From: an uncultured Sutterella sp.
GTDB lineage: Bacteria > Pseudomonadota > Gammaproteobacteria > Burkholderiales > Burkholderiaceae_F
Direction: 5' to 3'
Length of the DNA: 64,000 nucleotides
Assembly (NCBI GenBank): GCA_905213905.1
Contig: CAJMKD010000008.1
Location: 25,944-89,943 of the forward strand
Shown: positions 44,686 to 52,851 of the stretch, one piece after another
Position numbering within the stretch: position 1 is the first letter of the stretch
How the letters are laid out: the number at the start of each line of letters is the position of its first letter
Made by a program: the position numbers and the translations under genes
The notes under the pieces: model-generated
Seen by the model: the letters and a program-made list of their open reading frames with translations, nothing else
Told to the model about the DNA's origin: nothing
Database searches by the model: none

Positions 44686-45942
44686 ATGCCCTTCGACAAG
44701 TCTTCCCGACCGTCCCGCAGTTATCTGAAGCACGCGCCGCTCGTTCTCGCCGCCTCGGCGCTCGTGCTCGTTCAAGCGTCGCATGCCGAAGCGCCGAGCG
44801 CGGGCGCAGCCCTAAAGCCGGCCGCGCAGATCGTCCTTCGGACCGACGAAGCCGCAGCGGGCGCAAAGCCGGCAGCCCAGTCCGCCCAAAAGAGCCCCGC
44901 CGCGTCCGACTACGTCGAGCGCGAAGAGGTGCAGAAGTATCTGCGCAGCCTCGCCAAGGAAAAGAAGATTCCTTACGAATGGCTCGAGCGCGAAGTGGCG
45001 CTCGCGCGCTATTCGCCGCTCTCGGAAAAGTACACGACGCCCAAGCCCAAGGCTGACAAAAAGACGACGCCGGAAAAGAATTTTCTGCTCTACGAGCGCA
45101 ACCTCGTCAACACGGAGCGCATCGTCAAGGGGGTTGACTTCATTGAGCGCAATGCCGACACATTGCGCCGCGTTGAAGCTGAAACGGGCGTGAGCGGCTA
45201 TGCCGTCACGGCGATCATCGGCGTTGAATCCATCTACGGGCGAAACATGGGGCGCTTCCGCGTCCTTGACGCGCTCATGACGCTCTCCTTCGACTACACG
45301 CGCCGCGCCAAGTACTACCGCTCGGAGCTTGCGAGCTTTCTCGACTTCTGCTACCGGCAGCAGGTTCCGCCCGTCACCGTCACAGGCTCTTTTGCGGGCG
45401 CGCTCGGGCTCGGGCAGTTCATGCCCGCGTCGCTCAACGCCTACGGGCGCGACGGCGACGGCGACGGCAAGATCGACATCGTTCACAACGAGGCCGACGG
45501 CATTGCCTCCGTGGCGAACTTTCTGCGCGTGCACGGCTGGGCCCGCGGCGAGCGGCCGCTTTATCCGGTCGAAGCTTCGGAAGCCATTTTCAAAGCCACG
45601 AAGTCGGGCGGCATCAAAACCCATTCGACCGTGGGCGCGCTTCTCAAGGCAGGCGTCAAGCCCGCAGGGAAGCTCCCGCTCGACGAAAAAGAGCCCGCCA
45701 TGCTCGTCAATCTGCCGTGGATTGCCAAGGACAACACGCGCGGCGTCGACTACTACATCGGGACGGATTCCTTTGCTGCGATCCTTCGCTACAACCGCAG
45801 CTACTTCTATGCGGCGGCCGTGACCCTTCTTTCCTACGAGCTCGAAAAGCGCTCGGAAGACATGCTCCACCGGCGCGCTGAAGCGTCCGCCCCTGCGGAT
45901 GCCGAGGACGCCAAAAAGCCGGCGAGCGACCCTGCCCAGTAA
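44686..45942 (+). CDS. mltB: Membrane-bound lytic murein transglycosylase B family
   Basis: 418 residues from ATG 44686, which gives an N-terminal signal (HAPLVLAASALVLVQASHA). No lipobox Cys, so soluble in the periplasm, unlike MltB of Escherichia coli. SLT/MltB domain: catalytic Glu181 in IIGVESIYGRNMG, LDALMTLSFDY and GALGLGQFMPASLNAYG. It cleaves glycan strands to 1,6-anhydromuropeptides. A TACAAT hexamer at 44647-44652 may be its -10 box. Strong bidirectional terminator downstream. Confidence 0.92.
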   Translation: MPFDKSSRPSRSYLKHAPLVLAASALVLVQASHAEAPSAGAALKPAAQIVLRTDEAAAGAKPAAQSAQKSPAASDYVEREEVQKYLRSLAKEKKIPYEWLEREVALARYSPLSEKYTTPKPKADKKTTPEKNFLLYERNLVNTERIVKGVDFIERNADTLRRVEAETGVSGYAVTAIIGVESIYGRNMGRFRVLDALMTLSFDYTRRAKYYRSELASFLDFCYRQQVPPVTVTGSFAGALGLGQFMPASLNAYGRDGDGDGKIDIVHNEADGIASVANFLRVHGWARGERPLYPVEASEAIFKATKSGGIKTHSTVGALLKAGVKPAGKLPLDEKEPAMLVNLPWIAKDNTRGVDYYIGTDSFAAILRYNRSYFYAAAVTLLSYELEKRSEDMLHRRAEASAPADAEDAKKPASDPAQ

Positions 45943-45943
45943 A

Positions 45944-45981
45944 TTTTGAAGGGCGGCCCCGAGCGGAGCCGCCCTTCAAAA
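45944..45981. terminator. Bidirectional terminator after mltB
   Basis: TTTTGAAGGGCGGC (45944-45957) and GCCGCCCTTCAAAA (45968-45981) make a perfect 14-bp stem with a 10-base loop and T/A runs on both sides. It separates mltB from the ammonia-lyase remnant read on the other strand. Confidence 0.88.
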
Positions 45982-46045
45982 ATATTCCCGCCCTGCACGG
46001 ATTGAGCGCCGGGCGAAAGCCTCCGTCAGAGCGCGCCGCAATCCG

Positions 46046-46597
46046 TCAAAGCGGATAGCGCTGGAGGAAATCCGCGCCTTTGCGGATGTCGTCGGTAAAG
46101 ATTCGGTCGGACTTCACGTAAGGCACGACCGCCCGATAGGCTTCGTAGAAGGCATTCGTGCCCTCGCCGAGCTTCAGATCCTTCGTCTTCAGCATGCGGC
46201 GCAGATCCACGGCCTGTGCGGCATGAAGCGCTTCGAGCGAATAGATCTGGAACATGTTCTTGTCGATTGCGCCGAGGCGCTTTGCCGCCTGAAGCACGTT
46301 CGTGAAGGTGTCTTCGATTTCGCCCGCCACCGGCATGCCGTAAAGGCTCACCGGCTGAGCAAACGACATGTTGTCGATATGAAGCCCCATGAATGCCTTC
46401 TGAATGGCGCCGAAGGCATGGCCTTTGTTGTCCGGATCGCTCAAAAAGCGAGTGAGGCCCGTGAACTGATCGTAGGAAAGATGCACGGTGCGCTCGACGG
46501 CGTAATGCGAAAGATGCGCCATGGCGAGCGTGGAAAAGCTCGGCCTGGCTGGCTGGCGCAGCGGCCTGTCTTCGAGTGATTGAAGCTGAAACGGCAT
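46046..46597 (-). pseudogene. C-terminal remnant of a histidine/aromatic amino acid ammonia-lyase (HAL/PAL family)
   Basis: 183 codons from ATG 46597 (open to 46660). By eye it aligns with about the last 165 residues of HutH: VERTVHLSYDQFTGLTRFL corresponds to the SERRISLMM...LPPFL segment, FAQPVSLYGMPVAGEIEDTF to the HPxSVDSLPTSxxQED region with Glu and Asp kept, and SLEALHAAQAVDLRR plus VVPYVKSDRIFTDDI to the C terminus. The catalytic N-terminal two-thirds, including the Ala-Ser-Gly that forms the MIO cofactor and the active-site Tyr, are missing, and the upstream DNA belongs to urdA on the other strand. It should be inactive as a lyase. Its position opposite a urocanate-reductase gene fits a former histidine to urocanate to imidazole propionate locus. 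Confidence 0.8.
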
Positions 46598-46619
46598 CTG
46601 CCTATTAGAGAAACCACTA

Positions 46620-46648
46620 TTGCAAACCGACTGGTCGGTTTTTATGCT
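46620..46648 (+). promoter_or_regulatory. urdA promoter with TetR-type operator in the spacer
   Basis: -35 TTGCAA (46620-46625), 17-base spacer, -10 TATGCT (46643-46648). The palindrome AAACCGAC-TG-GTCGGTTT (46624-46641) covers the spacer. Its form and 8-bp arms are those of TetR-family operators, and a TetR gene lies downstream of urdA, so repression by occlusion is likely. The leader to the urdA ATG would be about 90 bases. Confidence 0.75.
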
Positions 46649-46747
46649 TCGCGTGTTCATTCCAAACGGCCCTCGCGTTCGAGCATGCTGAACACGCTGC
46701 AGCGCCGTTTTCTCCTCCTTTTCATCAGCTTCTCAGGAGCTTCACTC

Positions 46748-48505
46748 ATGCAGATTCGCAAGGCACTCGCAGCCGCGGCCGTTGCCGCGCTCTTCGCGGG
46801 CAGCGCCATCGCCGCCCCCGTCACGCAGGAAGGCACGGGCATCGGCAAGCACGGCGACGTCACGGTGGCCGTCACGTTCGACAACGGCAAGATCACCGAC
46901 ATCAAGATCGTCAAGGAGCAGGAAAACAAGGTTCTCGCTGCCAAGGTCTACACGGACCTCAAGAATGACGTGATCGCGACGAATTCGGCCGACCTCGACG
47001 TCATTTCCGGCGCCACCTTCTCCTCGAAGGGCTTCCTTGACGCCGTGAAGGACGCCGCCAAGAAGGCGGGCGTCACGCTCTCGAAGGCCGACAAGATGGC
47101 GCTCAAGAAGGCCGCCGCCAAGCTGCCGAAGAGCTCGAGCTACGACGTCGTCGTGGTGGGTGCGGGCGGCGCGGGCTTCTCGGCCGCCATTGAAGCGAAG
47201 AATGCGGGCGCAAACGTCGTTCTCCTTGAAAAAATGCCGGCGGTGGGCGGCAACTCCCTCATCTCCGGCGCTGAAATGAACGCCGCGCAGAACTGGGTCC
47301 AGCCCAAGCTCGGCATCACGGACGACTCGCCCGAACTTCATGCCGAAGACACCTTCAAGGGCGGCGACGGCAAAGGCGATATGAAGGTCATCAACGTGAT
47401 GACCCACAACGCGCTCGACGCCGCCAAATGGTGCCGCGACTACCTCGGCGTTCGCTTCGAGGACGACAACCTCTTCTTCTTCGGCGGCCACAGCCGCAAG
47501 CGCGCCCTGATTCCGGTCGGCCACACCGGCACGGAATTCATTTCGAAGTTCCAGGCCAAGGCCGATGAGCTCGGCATTCCCGTCATCACCAACATGAAGG
47601 CCGAAGAGCTCATCAAGGACAAGGACGGCCGCGTCGTCGGCGTCAAGGCCACGATGGACGGCAACACCTACGAATTCAACGCCAAGGGCGGCGTGGTGCT
47701 CGCCACGGGCGGCTTCGGCGCGAATCCCGAAATGGTGAAGAAGTACAACCCGAAGATTGACGAGCGCTTCAAGACGACCGATGCGCCGGGCACGACGGGC
47801 GAAGCGCTCTACATGGCCGAGCGCGCGGGCGCCGAACTCGTCAACATGGGCTACATCCAGACGTATCCGATCTGCGACCCGATCTCCGGTGTGATCGAAC
47901 TCATCGCCGACGCGCGCTTCGACGGCGCCATCATGCTCAACCAGGAAGGCAAGCGCTTCGTCGAAGAGCTCGCCCGCCGCGACGTGCTTTCCGAAGCCAT
48001 CCTCAAGCAGACGGGAGGCTACTGCTGGGTGCTCTGGAACGACAAGATCGGCGCGATCTCCAACACGGTGAAGGCGCATCCGACCGAATACGAAGCCTTC
48101 ACGAAGCAGGGCATCATGAAGACCTGCGACGATCTCAAGTGCATCGCCGACTTCACGAAGATTCCGGGCGAACAGCTTGAAGCCACGGTGAAGCGCGTCT
48201 CCTCGATGGCCGGCAAGGGCAACGACAAGGACTTCAACCACCGTTCGGGCCTCGTCGACATGACGCAGGGCAAGTACTACGTGATCAAGGCCGTGCCGTC
48301 GGTCCACCACACGATGGGCGGCGTGCGCATCAATGAAAAGGCGCAGGCGCTCACGAAGGACGGCAAGCCGATTCCGGGCCTCTGGGCCGCTGGCGAAGTG
48401 ACGGGCGTCACGCACGGCACGAACCGCCTGGGCGGCAATGCCTACACCGACATCATCGTCTTCGGCCGCATCGCCGGCAAGGCCGCTGCGGAAGCTGCGA
48501 AGTAA
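46748..48505 (+). CDS. urdA: Urocanate reductase-like periplasmic flavoprotein (FMN-binding plus FAD domain)
   Basis: 585 residues; start 46748 with CAGGAG eight bases upstream. Sec signal to about residue 23, then an FMN_bind domain with the attachment motif SGAT (Thr90), then a fumarate-reductase-type FAD domain (VVGAGGAGFSAAIEA from 137, EKMPAVGGNS from 161). Counting residues, Tyr373 (IQTYP), Asp388 (IADAR), Arg411 (ELARR), His520 (SVHH) and Arg560 (TNRLGG) fall at the positions I recall for Shewanella urocanate reductase; fumarate reductases have His and a Thr-Glu pair at the first two. No haem motif, so a separate quinol or cytochrome donor is needed. Reaction: urocanate to imidazole propionate; another aryl-acrylate is the main alternative. 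The gene faces a HAL/PAL remnant. Confidence 0.85.
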   Translation: MQIRKALAAAAVAALFAGSAIAAPVTQEGTGIGKHGDVTVAVTFDNGKITDIKIVKEQENKVLAAKVYTDLKNDVIATNSADLDVISGATFSSKGFLDAVKDAAKKAGVTLSKADKMALKKAAAKLPKSSSYDVVVVGAGGAGFSAAIEAKNAGANVVLLEKMPAVGGNSLISGAEMNAAQNWVQPKLGITDDSPELHAEDTFKGGDGKGDMKVINVMTHNALDAAKWCRDYLGVRFEDDNLFFFGGHSRKRALIPVGHTGTEFISKFQAKADELGIPVITNMKAEELIKDKDGRVVGVKATMDGNTYEFNAKGGVVLATGGFGANPEMVKKYNPKIDERFKTTDAPGTTGEALYMAERAGAELVNMGYIQTYPICDPISGVIELIADARFDGAIMLNQEGKRFVEELARRDVLSEAILKQTGGYCWVLWNDKIGAISNTVKAHPTEYEAFTKQGIMKTCDDLKCIADFTKIPGEQLEATVKRVSSMAGKGNDKDFNHRSGLVDMTQGKYYVIKAVPSVHHTMGGVRINEKAQALTKDGKPIPGLWAAGEVTGVTHGTNRLGGNAYTDIIVFGRIAGKAAAEAAK

Positions 48506-48574
48506 TAGAATCATCGCGTCCGCCCGGCTGCGCCAATAGCGGCGCCTTCGGCCGGCCTGAGCGACGAAGAACCG

Positions 48575-48601
48575 AGCGCCGGCAGTCGCCGGCGCTTTTT
48601 T
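48575..48601 (+). terminator. Rho-independent terminator of urdA
   Basis: AGCGCCGGC (48575-48583) and GCCGGCGCT (48588-48596), loop AGTC, followed by a T run. Confidence 0.88.
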
Positions 48602-48685
48602 CAGCTTTGTTCAGCTCTTTTTTTCAGCTTCTCACTCAAAACCAAAGCACAGCCTCCCTGGCGCATTCTCACGCCTCCTACCGAC

Positions 48686-49294
48686 ATGTCATCAGCCAAA
48701 GCCATCAAAACACGATCCGAACTGCTTGAAGCCGCCCGCGCCGTCATCGTCGAGCTCGGGATCGAGCGGCTCAGCATGGACCGCGTCGCCGAGCGCGCCG
48801 GGATGAGCAAAGGCGCCGTGATGTATCACTTCAAGACGAAGCGCGCGCTGCTCGCCGCGCTCGTGGAGGATTACGCCGAACATCTCGAAGCCAAGCTTCG
48901 GGAAGGGGAAGCGCTTTTTTCAGGCACGCCCGAGGAAACATTCTTCCCGGGCTACATCGAGTGGTTCCGGGCGTTCGACCTCGACGACGCCAACTGGGCG
49001 CAGATCGGCACGTCGCTCTGCAACCAGAATTTTCACGACCCCGAGCTCCTTGAACCCGTGCGGCGCTGGTACGAGAAGACCATCGACCGCCTCCGCTCCA
49101 TGCCGAAGGACCGTCAGCCGATGGCCTTTCTGTGCGTCATGGCGCTCGAAGGGCTCTTCTATTCGCACAAATTCGGGCTTGATCCGCTGCGCCCGGACGA
49201 AAAGCGGATCGTCTTCGAAACGATCCTCAGAAACTTTCCTGCGCCGCCCGCCGCTCGCGCGAAGAGCAGCGCTTCGCAGGAAGCGGCCGGCTGA
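48686..49294 (+). CDS. TetR-family transcriptional regulator
   Basis: 202 residues. The N-terminal helix-turn-helix is standard: LLEAARAVIVELGIERLSMDRVAERAGMSKGAVMYHFKTKRAL (read in pieces), with a TetR_C-type all-helical ligand domain behind it. It is transcribed after the urdA terminator in the same direction. The ACCGAC-type palindrome in the urdA promoter is the best candidate operator; a half copy, TACCGACATGTC, overlaps its own start at about 48680-48690, suggesting autoregulation. A ligand such as urocanate is a natural guess, not shown. Confidence 0.9.
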   Translation: MSSAKAIKTRSELLEAARAVIVELGIERLSMDRVAERAGMSKGAVMYHFKTKRALLAALVEDYAEHLEAKLREGEALFSGTPEETFFPGYIEWFRAFDLDDANWAQIGTSLCNQNFHDPELLEPVRRWYEKTIDRLRSMPKDRQPMAFLCVMALEGLFYSHKFGLDPLRPDEKRIVFETILRNFPAPPAARAKSSASQEAAG

Positions 49295-49331
49295 TTCAAT
49301 GTAATTTGAACCCACTGCCCGCCGGCGCGCC

Positions 49332-50036
49332 TTAGACGAGATCCACCTTGATCTGCCCCACGCCGTTGACGCCGCCCATGAGGCGGTCGCCGCGCTTGAC
49401 GGGCGCAACGCCGGCGGGCGTGCCGGTGAAGACGATGTCGCCCGGCTCAAGCGTGAAGTAAGTCGAGAGCGCCGCAATCACTTCCGCAGGCGAGCGCAGC
49501 ATCTGCGAGGTATTGCCCGACTGACGCTTTTCATTCCCAACATAGAAGTACACGTCTGCAGGCGCAGGCATCGGCGCACGGTAGGCAGGACGCACATGCG
49601 TCACCGGCGCGCAGTTGTCGAAGACCTTGGCCGTTTCCCAGGGACGTCCGTGCTTTTTCGATTCGTCCTGCAGGTCGCCTCGGGCAAAGTCGATTCCGAC
49701 GCACCAGCCCCAGATCGCGGCCTCGGCTTCTTCGAGCGTGAGGTTCGCGCCGCCCTTGGAGAGGCAGGCGACGAGTTCAAGCTCCGGACGCAGGTTTTCG
49801 CCTCGGGGCGGGAATGCGAGCGCGAGCGTCTCGCCGTCGGCCACCGGCACCACCGCGTCAGCGGGCTTCATGAAGAAAATGGGCTCGGGAAGCTTTTCGC
49901 CGGCAGCGAGCGGCGCTTCGCCGGGCGCCCGATAGTTGCGCGCGATGCAGTAGACGCGGCGCACGGGAAAGAATTCATAGCGTTCGTCCTGAACGGGAAT
50001 CACAGCCTGAGGCGGCGGAGCGAAAACAAAAGACAT
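49332..50036 (-). CDS. Fumarylacetoacetate hydrolase (FAH)-family protein
   Basis: 234 residues from ATG 50036 (AGAGG upstream). FAH core: RVYCIARNYR at the N terminus, PIFFMKPADAVVP, the metal-binding RPELELVACLSKGG, the GWCVGIDFARGDLQ segment, and the end GDIVFTGTPAGVAPVKRGD. Members hydrolyse or decarboxylate 2-oxo acids, including fumarylpyruvate hydrolysis and oxaloacetate decarboxylation. No aromatic degradation genes are nearby, so an oxaloacetate decarboxylase or tautomerase-type housekeeping role is more likely. Divergent from pssA. Confidence 0.88.
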   Translation of the reverse strand: MSFVFAPPPQAVIPVQDERYEFFPVRRVYCIARNYRAPGEAPLAAGEKLPEPIFFMKPADAVVPVADGETLALAFPPRGENLRPELELVACLSKGGANLTLEEAEAAIWGWCVGIDFARGDLQDESKKHGRPWETAKVFDNCAPVTHVRPAYRAPMPAPADVYFYVGNEKRQSGNTSQMLRSPAEVIAALSTYFTLEPGDIVFTGTPAGVAPVKRGDRLMGGVNGVGQIKVDLV

Positions 50037-50340
50037 GAAGGCCTCTACGAAAAATGCATGGCGAGCGCGTCGCCGGAAGTATGCGCAACGGCCGCGCGGC
50101 GGGCGGCAGTGCCGAAGATTGTATTCGCGCGGCGCAGCCTTTGCGCAGCAACGAAACGACACAACTTTGCGAGCGCATTCCGCCGGCTTCCGAGCGATGA
50201 ATCGGAACGAGCATTCGCGAATGTGAAACTTCATCGGTAAAATGCACGCAGTCAATCATCGCCGCTCCGCCCGCTCGCCGCTTTTCCATGACGGCGGCAC
50301 TCGTCGCGCACGGAGCCAGAAAAAGGCAATTACTTCAGAC
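50037..50340. other. Divergent intergenic region FAH/pssA
   Basis: 304 bases between the FAH-family gene and pssA. No clear terminator, operator or small gene was seen; it must contain both promoters. Confidence 0.4.
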
Positions 50341-51201
50341 ATGACAACCAATACAAACAGCAGCGCGCCGCGCCGAGAAAGCCTTGCGAGCATCGGTCAT
50401 CGTCGTCTTCAAGCCGTGCGCAGCAAAGGCATCTATGTTCTGCCAAACGCCTTTACCGCGGCCGCGTTCTTCGCTGCGTTCTACGGCATCATCCAGGCGA
50501 TGAACGGCAACTTCTCCGAAGCGGCAATCGCCGTCTTCTTCTCCATGCTCTTCGACGGCATGGACGGGCGCGTCGCGCGCCTGACGCACACGCAGTCGGA
50601 ATTCGGCGTGCAGATGGACAGCCTTGCCGACGCCGTGAGCTTCGGCGTCGCGCCTGCGCTCATCGTCTACGAATACACGCTTCTCGAGCTTGGGAAGCTC
50701 GGCTGGGCCTGCGCCTTCATCTATGCCTTCTGCGCCATCCTGCGCCTTGCACGCTTCAACTGCAACGTGGGAGTCGTGAGCAAGAATTACTTTCAGGGGC
50801 TGCCTTCGCCGGCAGCGGCCGCCCTCGTCTGCGGCTTCGTCTGGCTTGGCGTCGAGAACAAGCTCCCGGATTGGCTCGTTGACCACCGCAGCACCCTTGC
50901 CTTCGTGGTGACGCTCTACGCCGGCCTTACGATGGTGAGCAACGCGCCTTTCTTCTCCGGCAAGAGCTACGCGGTCGTGCGCACGATTCCCTTCTGGGCC
51001 GTCGTCGTTTTCTCGATCGCCTTCATCGTCATTTCGAGCAACACGTCGCTCTCGATCTTCATTCTCTTCTGCATCTACGCGCTTTCGGGCTACGTCTATG
51101 AGTTCTGGTGCTGGTGGCGCGGCCGCCCCAACCCGATTCAGGCGGACCTCGCCGCGCAGCAGAAGGCGCTTGAAGAAGCCGAAGGAGAAGCGCACTTATA
51201 A
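50341..51201 (+). CDS. pssA: CDP-diacylglycerol-serine O-phosphatidyltransferase
   Basis: 286 residues, about eight helices, inner membrane. The CDP-alcohol phosphotransferase signature is complete: FDGMDGRVARLTHTQSEFG then QMDSLADAVSFG, with the four metal-binding Asp residues. It makes phosphatidylserine, which Psd (53658) turns into phosphatidylethanolamine. In many betaproteobacteria pssA and psd are adjacent; here they are convergent with two genes between. Start 50341; the frame is open upstream to 50242 without support. Confidence 0.94.
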   Translation: MTTNTNSSAPRRESLASIGHRRLQAVRSKGIYVLPNAFTAAAFFAAFYGIIQAMNGNFSEAAIAVFFSMLFDGMDGRVARLTHTQSEFGVQMDSLADAVSFGVAPALIVYEYTLLELGKLGWACAFIYAFCAILRLARFNCNVGVVSKNYFQGLPSPAAAALVCGFVWLGVENKLPDWLVDHRSTLAFVVTLYAGLTMVSNAPFFSGKSYAVVRTIPFWAVVVFSIAFIVISSNTSLSIFILFCIYALSGYVYEFWCWWRGRPNPIQADLAAQQKALEEAEGEAHL

Positions 51202-51262
51202 GCCCAAGGGGGCCGCATCGTGCACTTGCGCCTTGCGCCCTGAGCGCTGATTGCTCTCATCG

Positions 51263-51300
51263 CGCCGTCCGCCGCTTCCAGCGCACCGGACGGCGTTTTC
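51263..51300 (+). terminator. Rho-independent terminator after pssA
   Basis: CGCCGTCCG (51263-51271) and CGGACGGCG (51287-51295), 15-base loop, then TTTTC. Confidence 0.8.
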
Positions 51301-51374
51301 GCATGCCTCGCCTCTGTCGGCAGACACGCATCAAAAATGCACGAATAATCGCCCTCAGCAAAGAAGGATCGCCC

Positions 51375-52754
51375 ATGCCACGAAGAAGCGCCGAGGAAAA
51401 CGCCCCGAAGAGCGCCAAGCCCTCTGTCATGTTTGAAGATGCGGTGCTGCTTCTCAAAATTCTGCAGCTCATCCCGCAGCGCCGCTGGACAACGATCGCA
51501 GAAATTGCCGAGCAGCTCGAAGCGCAGGGAACGCCCCTCAAGCGCCGGTCGCTGCAGCGCTATCTGCAGACCATCCGATCGCATCCGGAAATCTTCCCGA
51601 TTTCTGTCGACGTTACTGAAAAGCCTTACCGCTTCCGCTGGGACTTGCGCTCCAAGGGTCTGCACCTGCCGGTGCTTTCCGTGCAGGACACGCTTCTGCT
51701 TCGGCTTGCCGAAGAGCATCTGCGCTACCAGCTGCCGCCTTCCGTGCTTTCCGGCCTGCGCCCGCTCTTTCACGATGCGAAGCAAATGGCCGCCCTCAAT
51801 GCCAAACGGCGCGAATATTCATGGCTGAGAAAAGTGAAGGTGGTGAGCCCGAGCCTGCCCTTCATGGCGCCCAAAATCAATGCGCAGGTCTTCGAGCACG
51901 CTTCCGAGGCGCTTTTCGCCGACAAGATGCTCTTCGTGCGCTACCGGAATGCACGCGGCAAGCTTGTCGAAGCCTATGTGATGCCGCTCGCGCTCGTGCA
52001 GCAGGACGTGCGCACCTACCTCGTCTGCCAGTTCGAGGGCTACTCGAACTTCCGCCACCTTGCGCTGCACCGCATCGAATCCGCCCGCGTCACGACGTTC
52101 GACTTCGAGCGGCCTGCCGATTTCGACCTTGAGGACTACACGGCGCGCGCGCCCTTCAACTATGCGCAGGGCCGAACCATCCGCCTTGAAATCCTGACGG
52201 ATGATCCCGTCCTCGTCAAAAACCTCGAAGAGACGCCCTTCAACCGGACCCAGGCCGTCGTGAGCGAAGCGCCGGCGCCCGATCCGCGCTGGCGCATCAC
52301 GGTCGACATTGAAGACTCGCTCCTTCTCGACGGCTGGCTTGCCATGCGGCGCGCGTCCATTCTGAGCACGAAGAAGACGCTCATCAAAACCAACGATGCC
52401 GCGCAAAAGCCTGCGCCGAAACTGCGCCGCGCCTCAGCGACGCAGGCCGCGGCTGAGGAACCGGCCGAAGCGAGTGAAGCCCCGTTCTCGACAGGCGCCG
52501 AAAAAGCCGCTCCTGACGAAGCCCCCGGAGCTCCAGAAGCATCCGAAGCGCCAGAAGGGGGTGAAGCGCCATCAGCCGCATCGGCGGCTTTTGCGCCGCA
52601 GCGCTTTGCCTCCCGGATCGCCACGCCCGAAGAACACCGAGCGCGTCTCGCAGAAAACGATCCTCAGCGCGAGCGCGAAAAGCCGCGGCCGCACGAGAGC
52701 CTTCTCGTTGTCGGGCGCCACATCGTCGAAGCGGCCTCCGAAGAATCAGATTAG
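51375..52754 (+). CDS. WYL-domain transcriptional regulator
   Basis: 459 residues; ATG 51375 has AAGGA nine bases upstream. An N-terminal HTH (LLLKILQLIPQRRWTTIAEIAEQLEAQ and KRRSLQRYLQTI) is followed by the WYL sensor domain (ADKMLFVRYRNARGKLVEAYVMPLALVQQDVRTYLVC, read in pieces) and WYL C-terminal extension. The last ~100 residues are an Ala/Pro/Glu-rich disordered tail, unusual for the family. WYL proteins respond to single-stranded DNA or small ligands and often regulate defence or DNA-damage functions; no defence genes are nearby. Confidence 0.88.
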   Translation: MPRRSAEENAPKSAKPSVMFEDAVLLLKILQLIPQRRWTTIAEIAEQLEAQGTPLKRRSLQRYLQTIRSHPEIFPISVDVTEKPYRFRWDLRSKGLHLPVLSVQDTLLLRLAEEHLRYQLPPSVLSGLRPLFHDAKQMAALNAKRREYSWLRKVKVVSPSLPFMAPKINAQVFEHASEALFADKMLFVRYRNARGKLVEAYVMPLALVQQDVRTYLVCQFEGYSNFRHLALHRIESARVTTFDFERPADFDLEDYTARAPFNYAQGRTIRLEILTDDPVLVKNLEETPFNRTQAVVSEAPAPDPRWRITVDIEDSLLLDGWLAMRRASILSTKKTLIKTNDAAQKPAPKLRRASATQAAAEEPAEASEAPFSTGAEKAAPDEAPGAPEASEAPEGGEAPSAASAAFAPQRFASRIATPEEHRARLAENDPQREREKPRPHESLLVVGRHIVEAASEESD

Positions 52755-52851
52755 GCAAAAAACAAACAAACGCTCGCTTTTACGCTTGCGCGCCGCACCT
52801 TCGGCGCGCAATGCTTCTAATAAACATCCAATCCTCTCTTTTTTCCTGCGA

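Noticed and set aside
46046..46660. Frameshifted but full-length hutH
   Set aside because: Upstream sequence in all minus frames belongs to the antisense of urdA and shows no N-terminal lyase motifs, so this is a truncation within the window, not a simple frameshift.
46742..48514. 590-codon open frame antisense to urdA, and similar long frames opposite purF, the flavoprotein at 4336 and NSS copy 1
   Set aside because: High GC in third codon positions removes stops from the opposite strand. These frames are Arg/Ala/Glu/His-rich, lack ribosome-binding sites and domains, and lie opposite well-supported genes.
51375..52754. WYL protein as part of a defence island
   Set aside because: No nuclease, toxin, restriction or CRISPR genes are nearby; neighbours are phospholipid and envelope genes.
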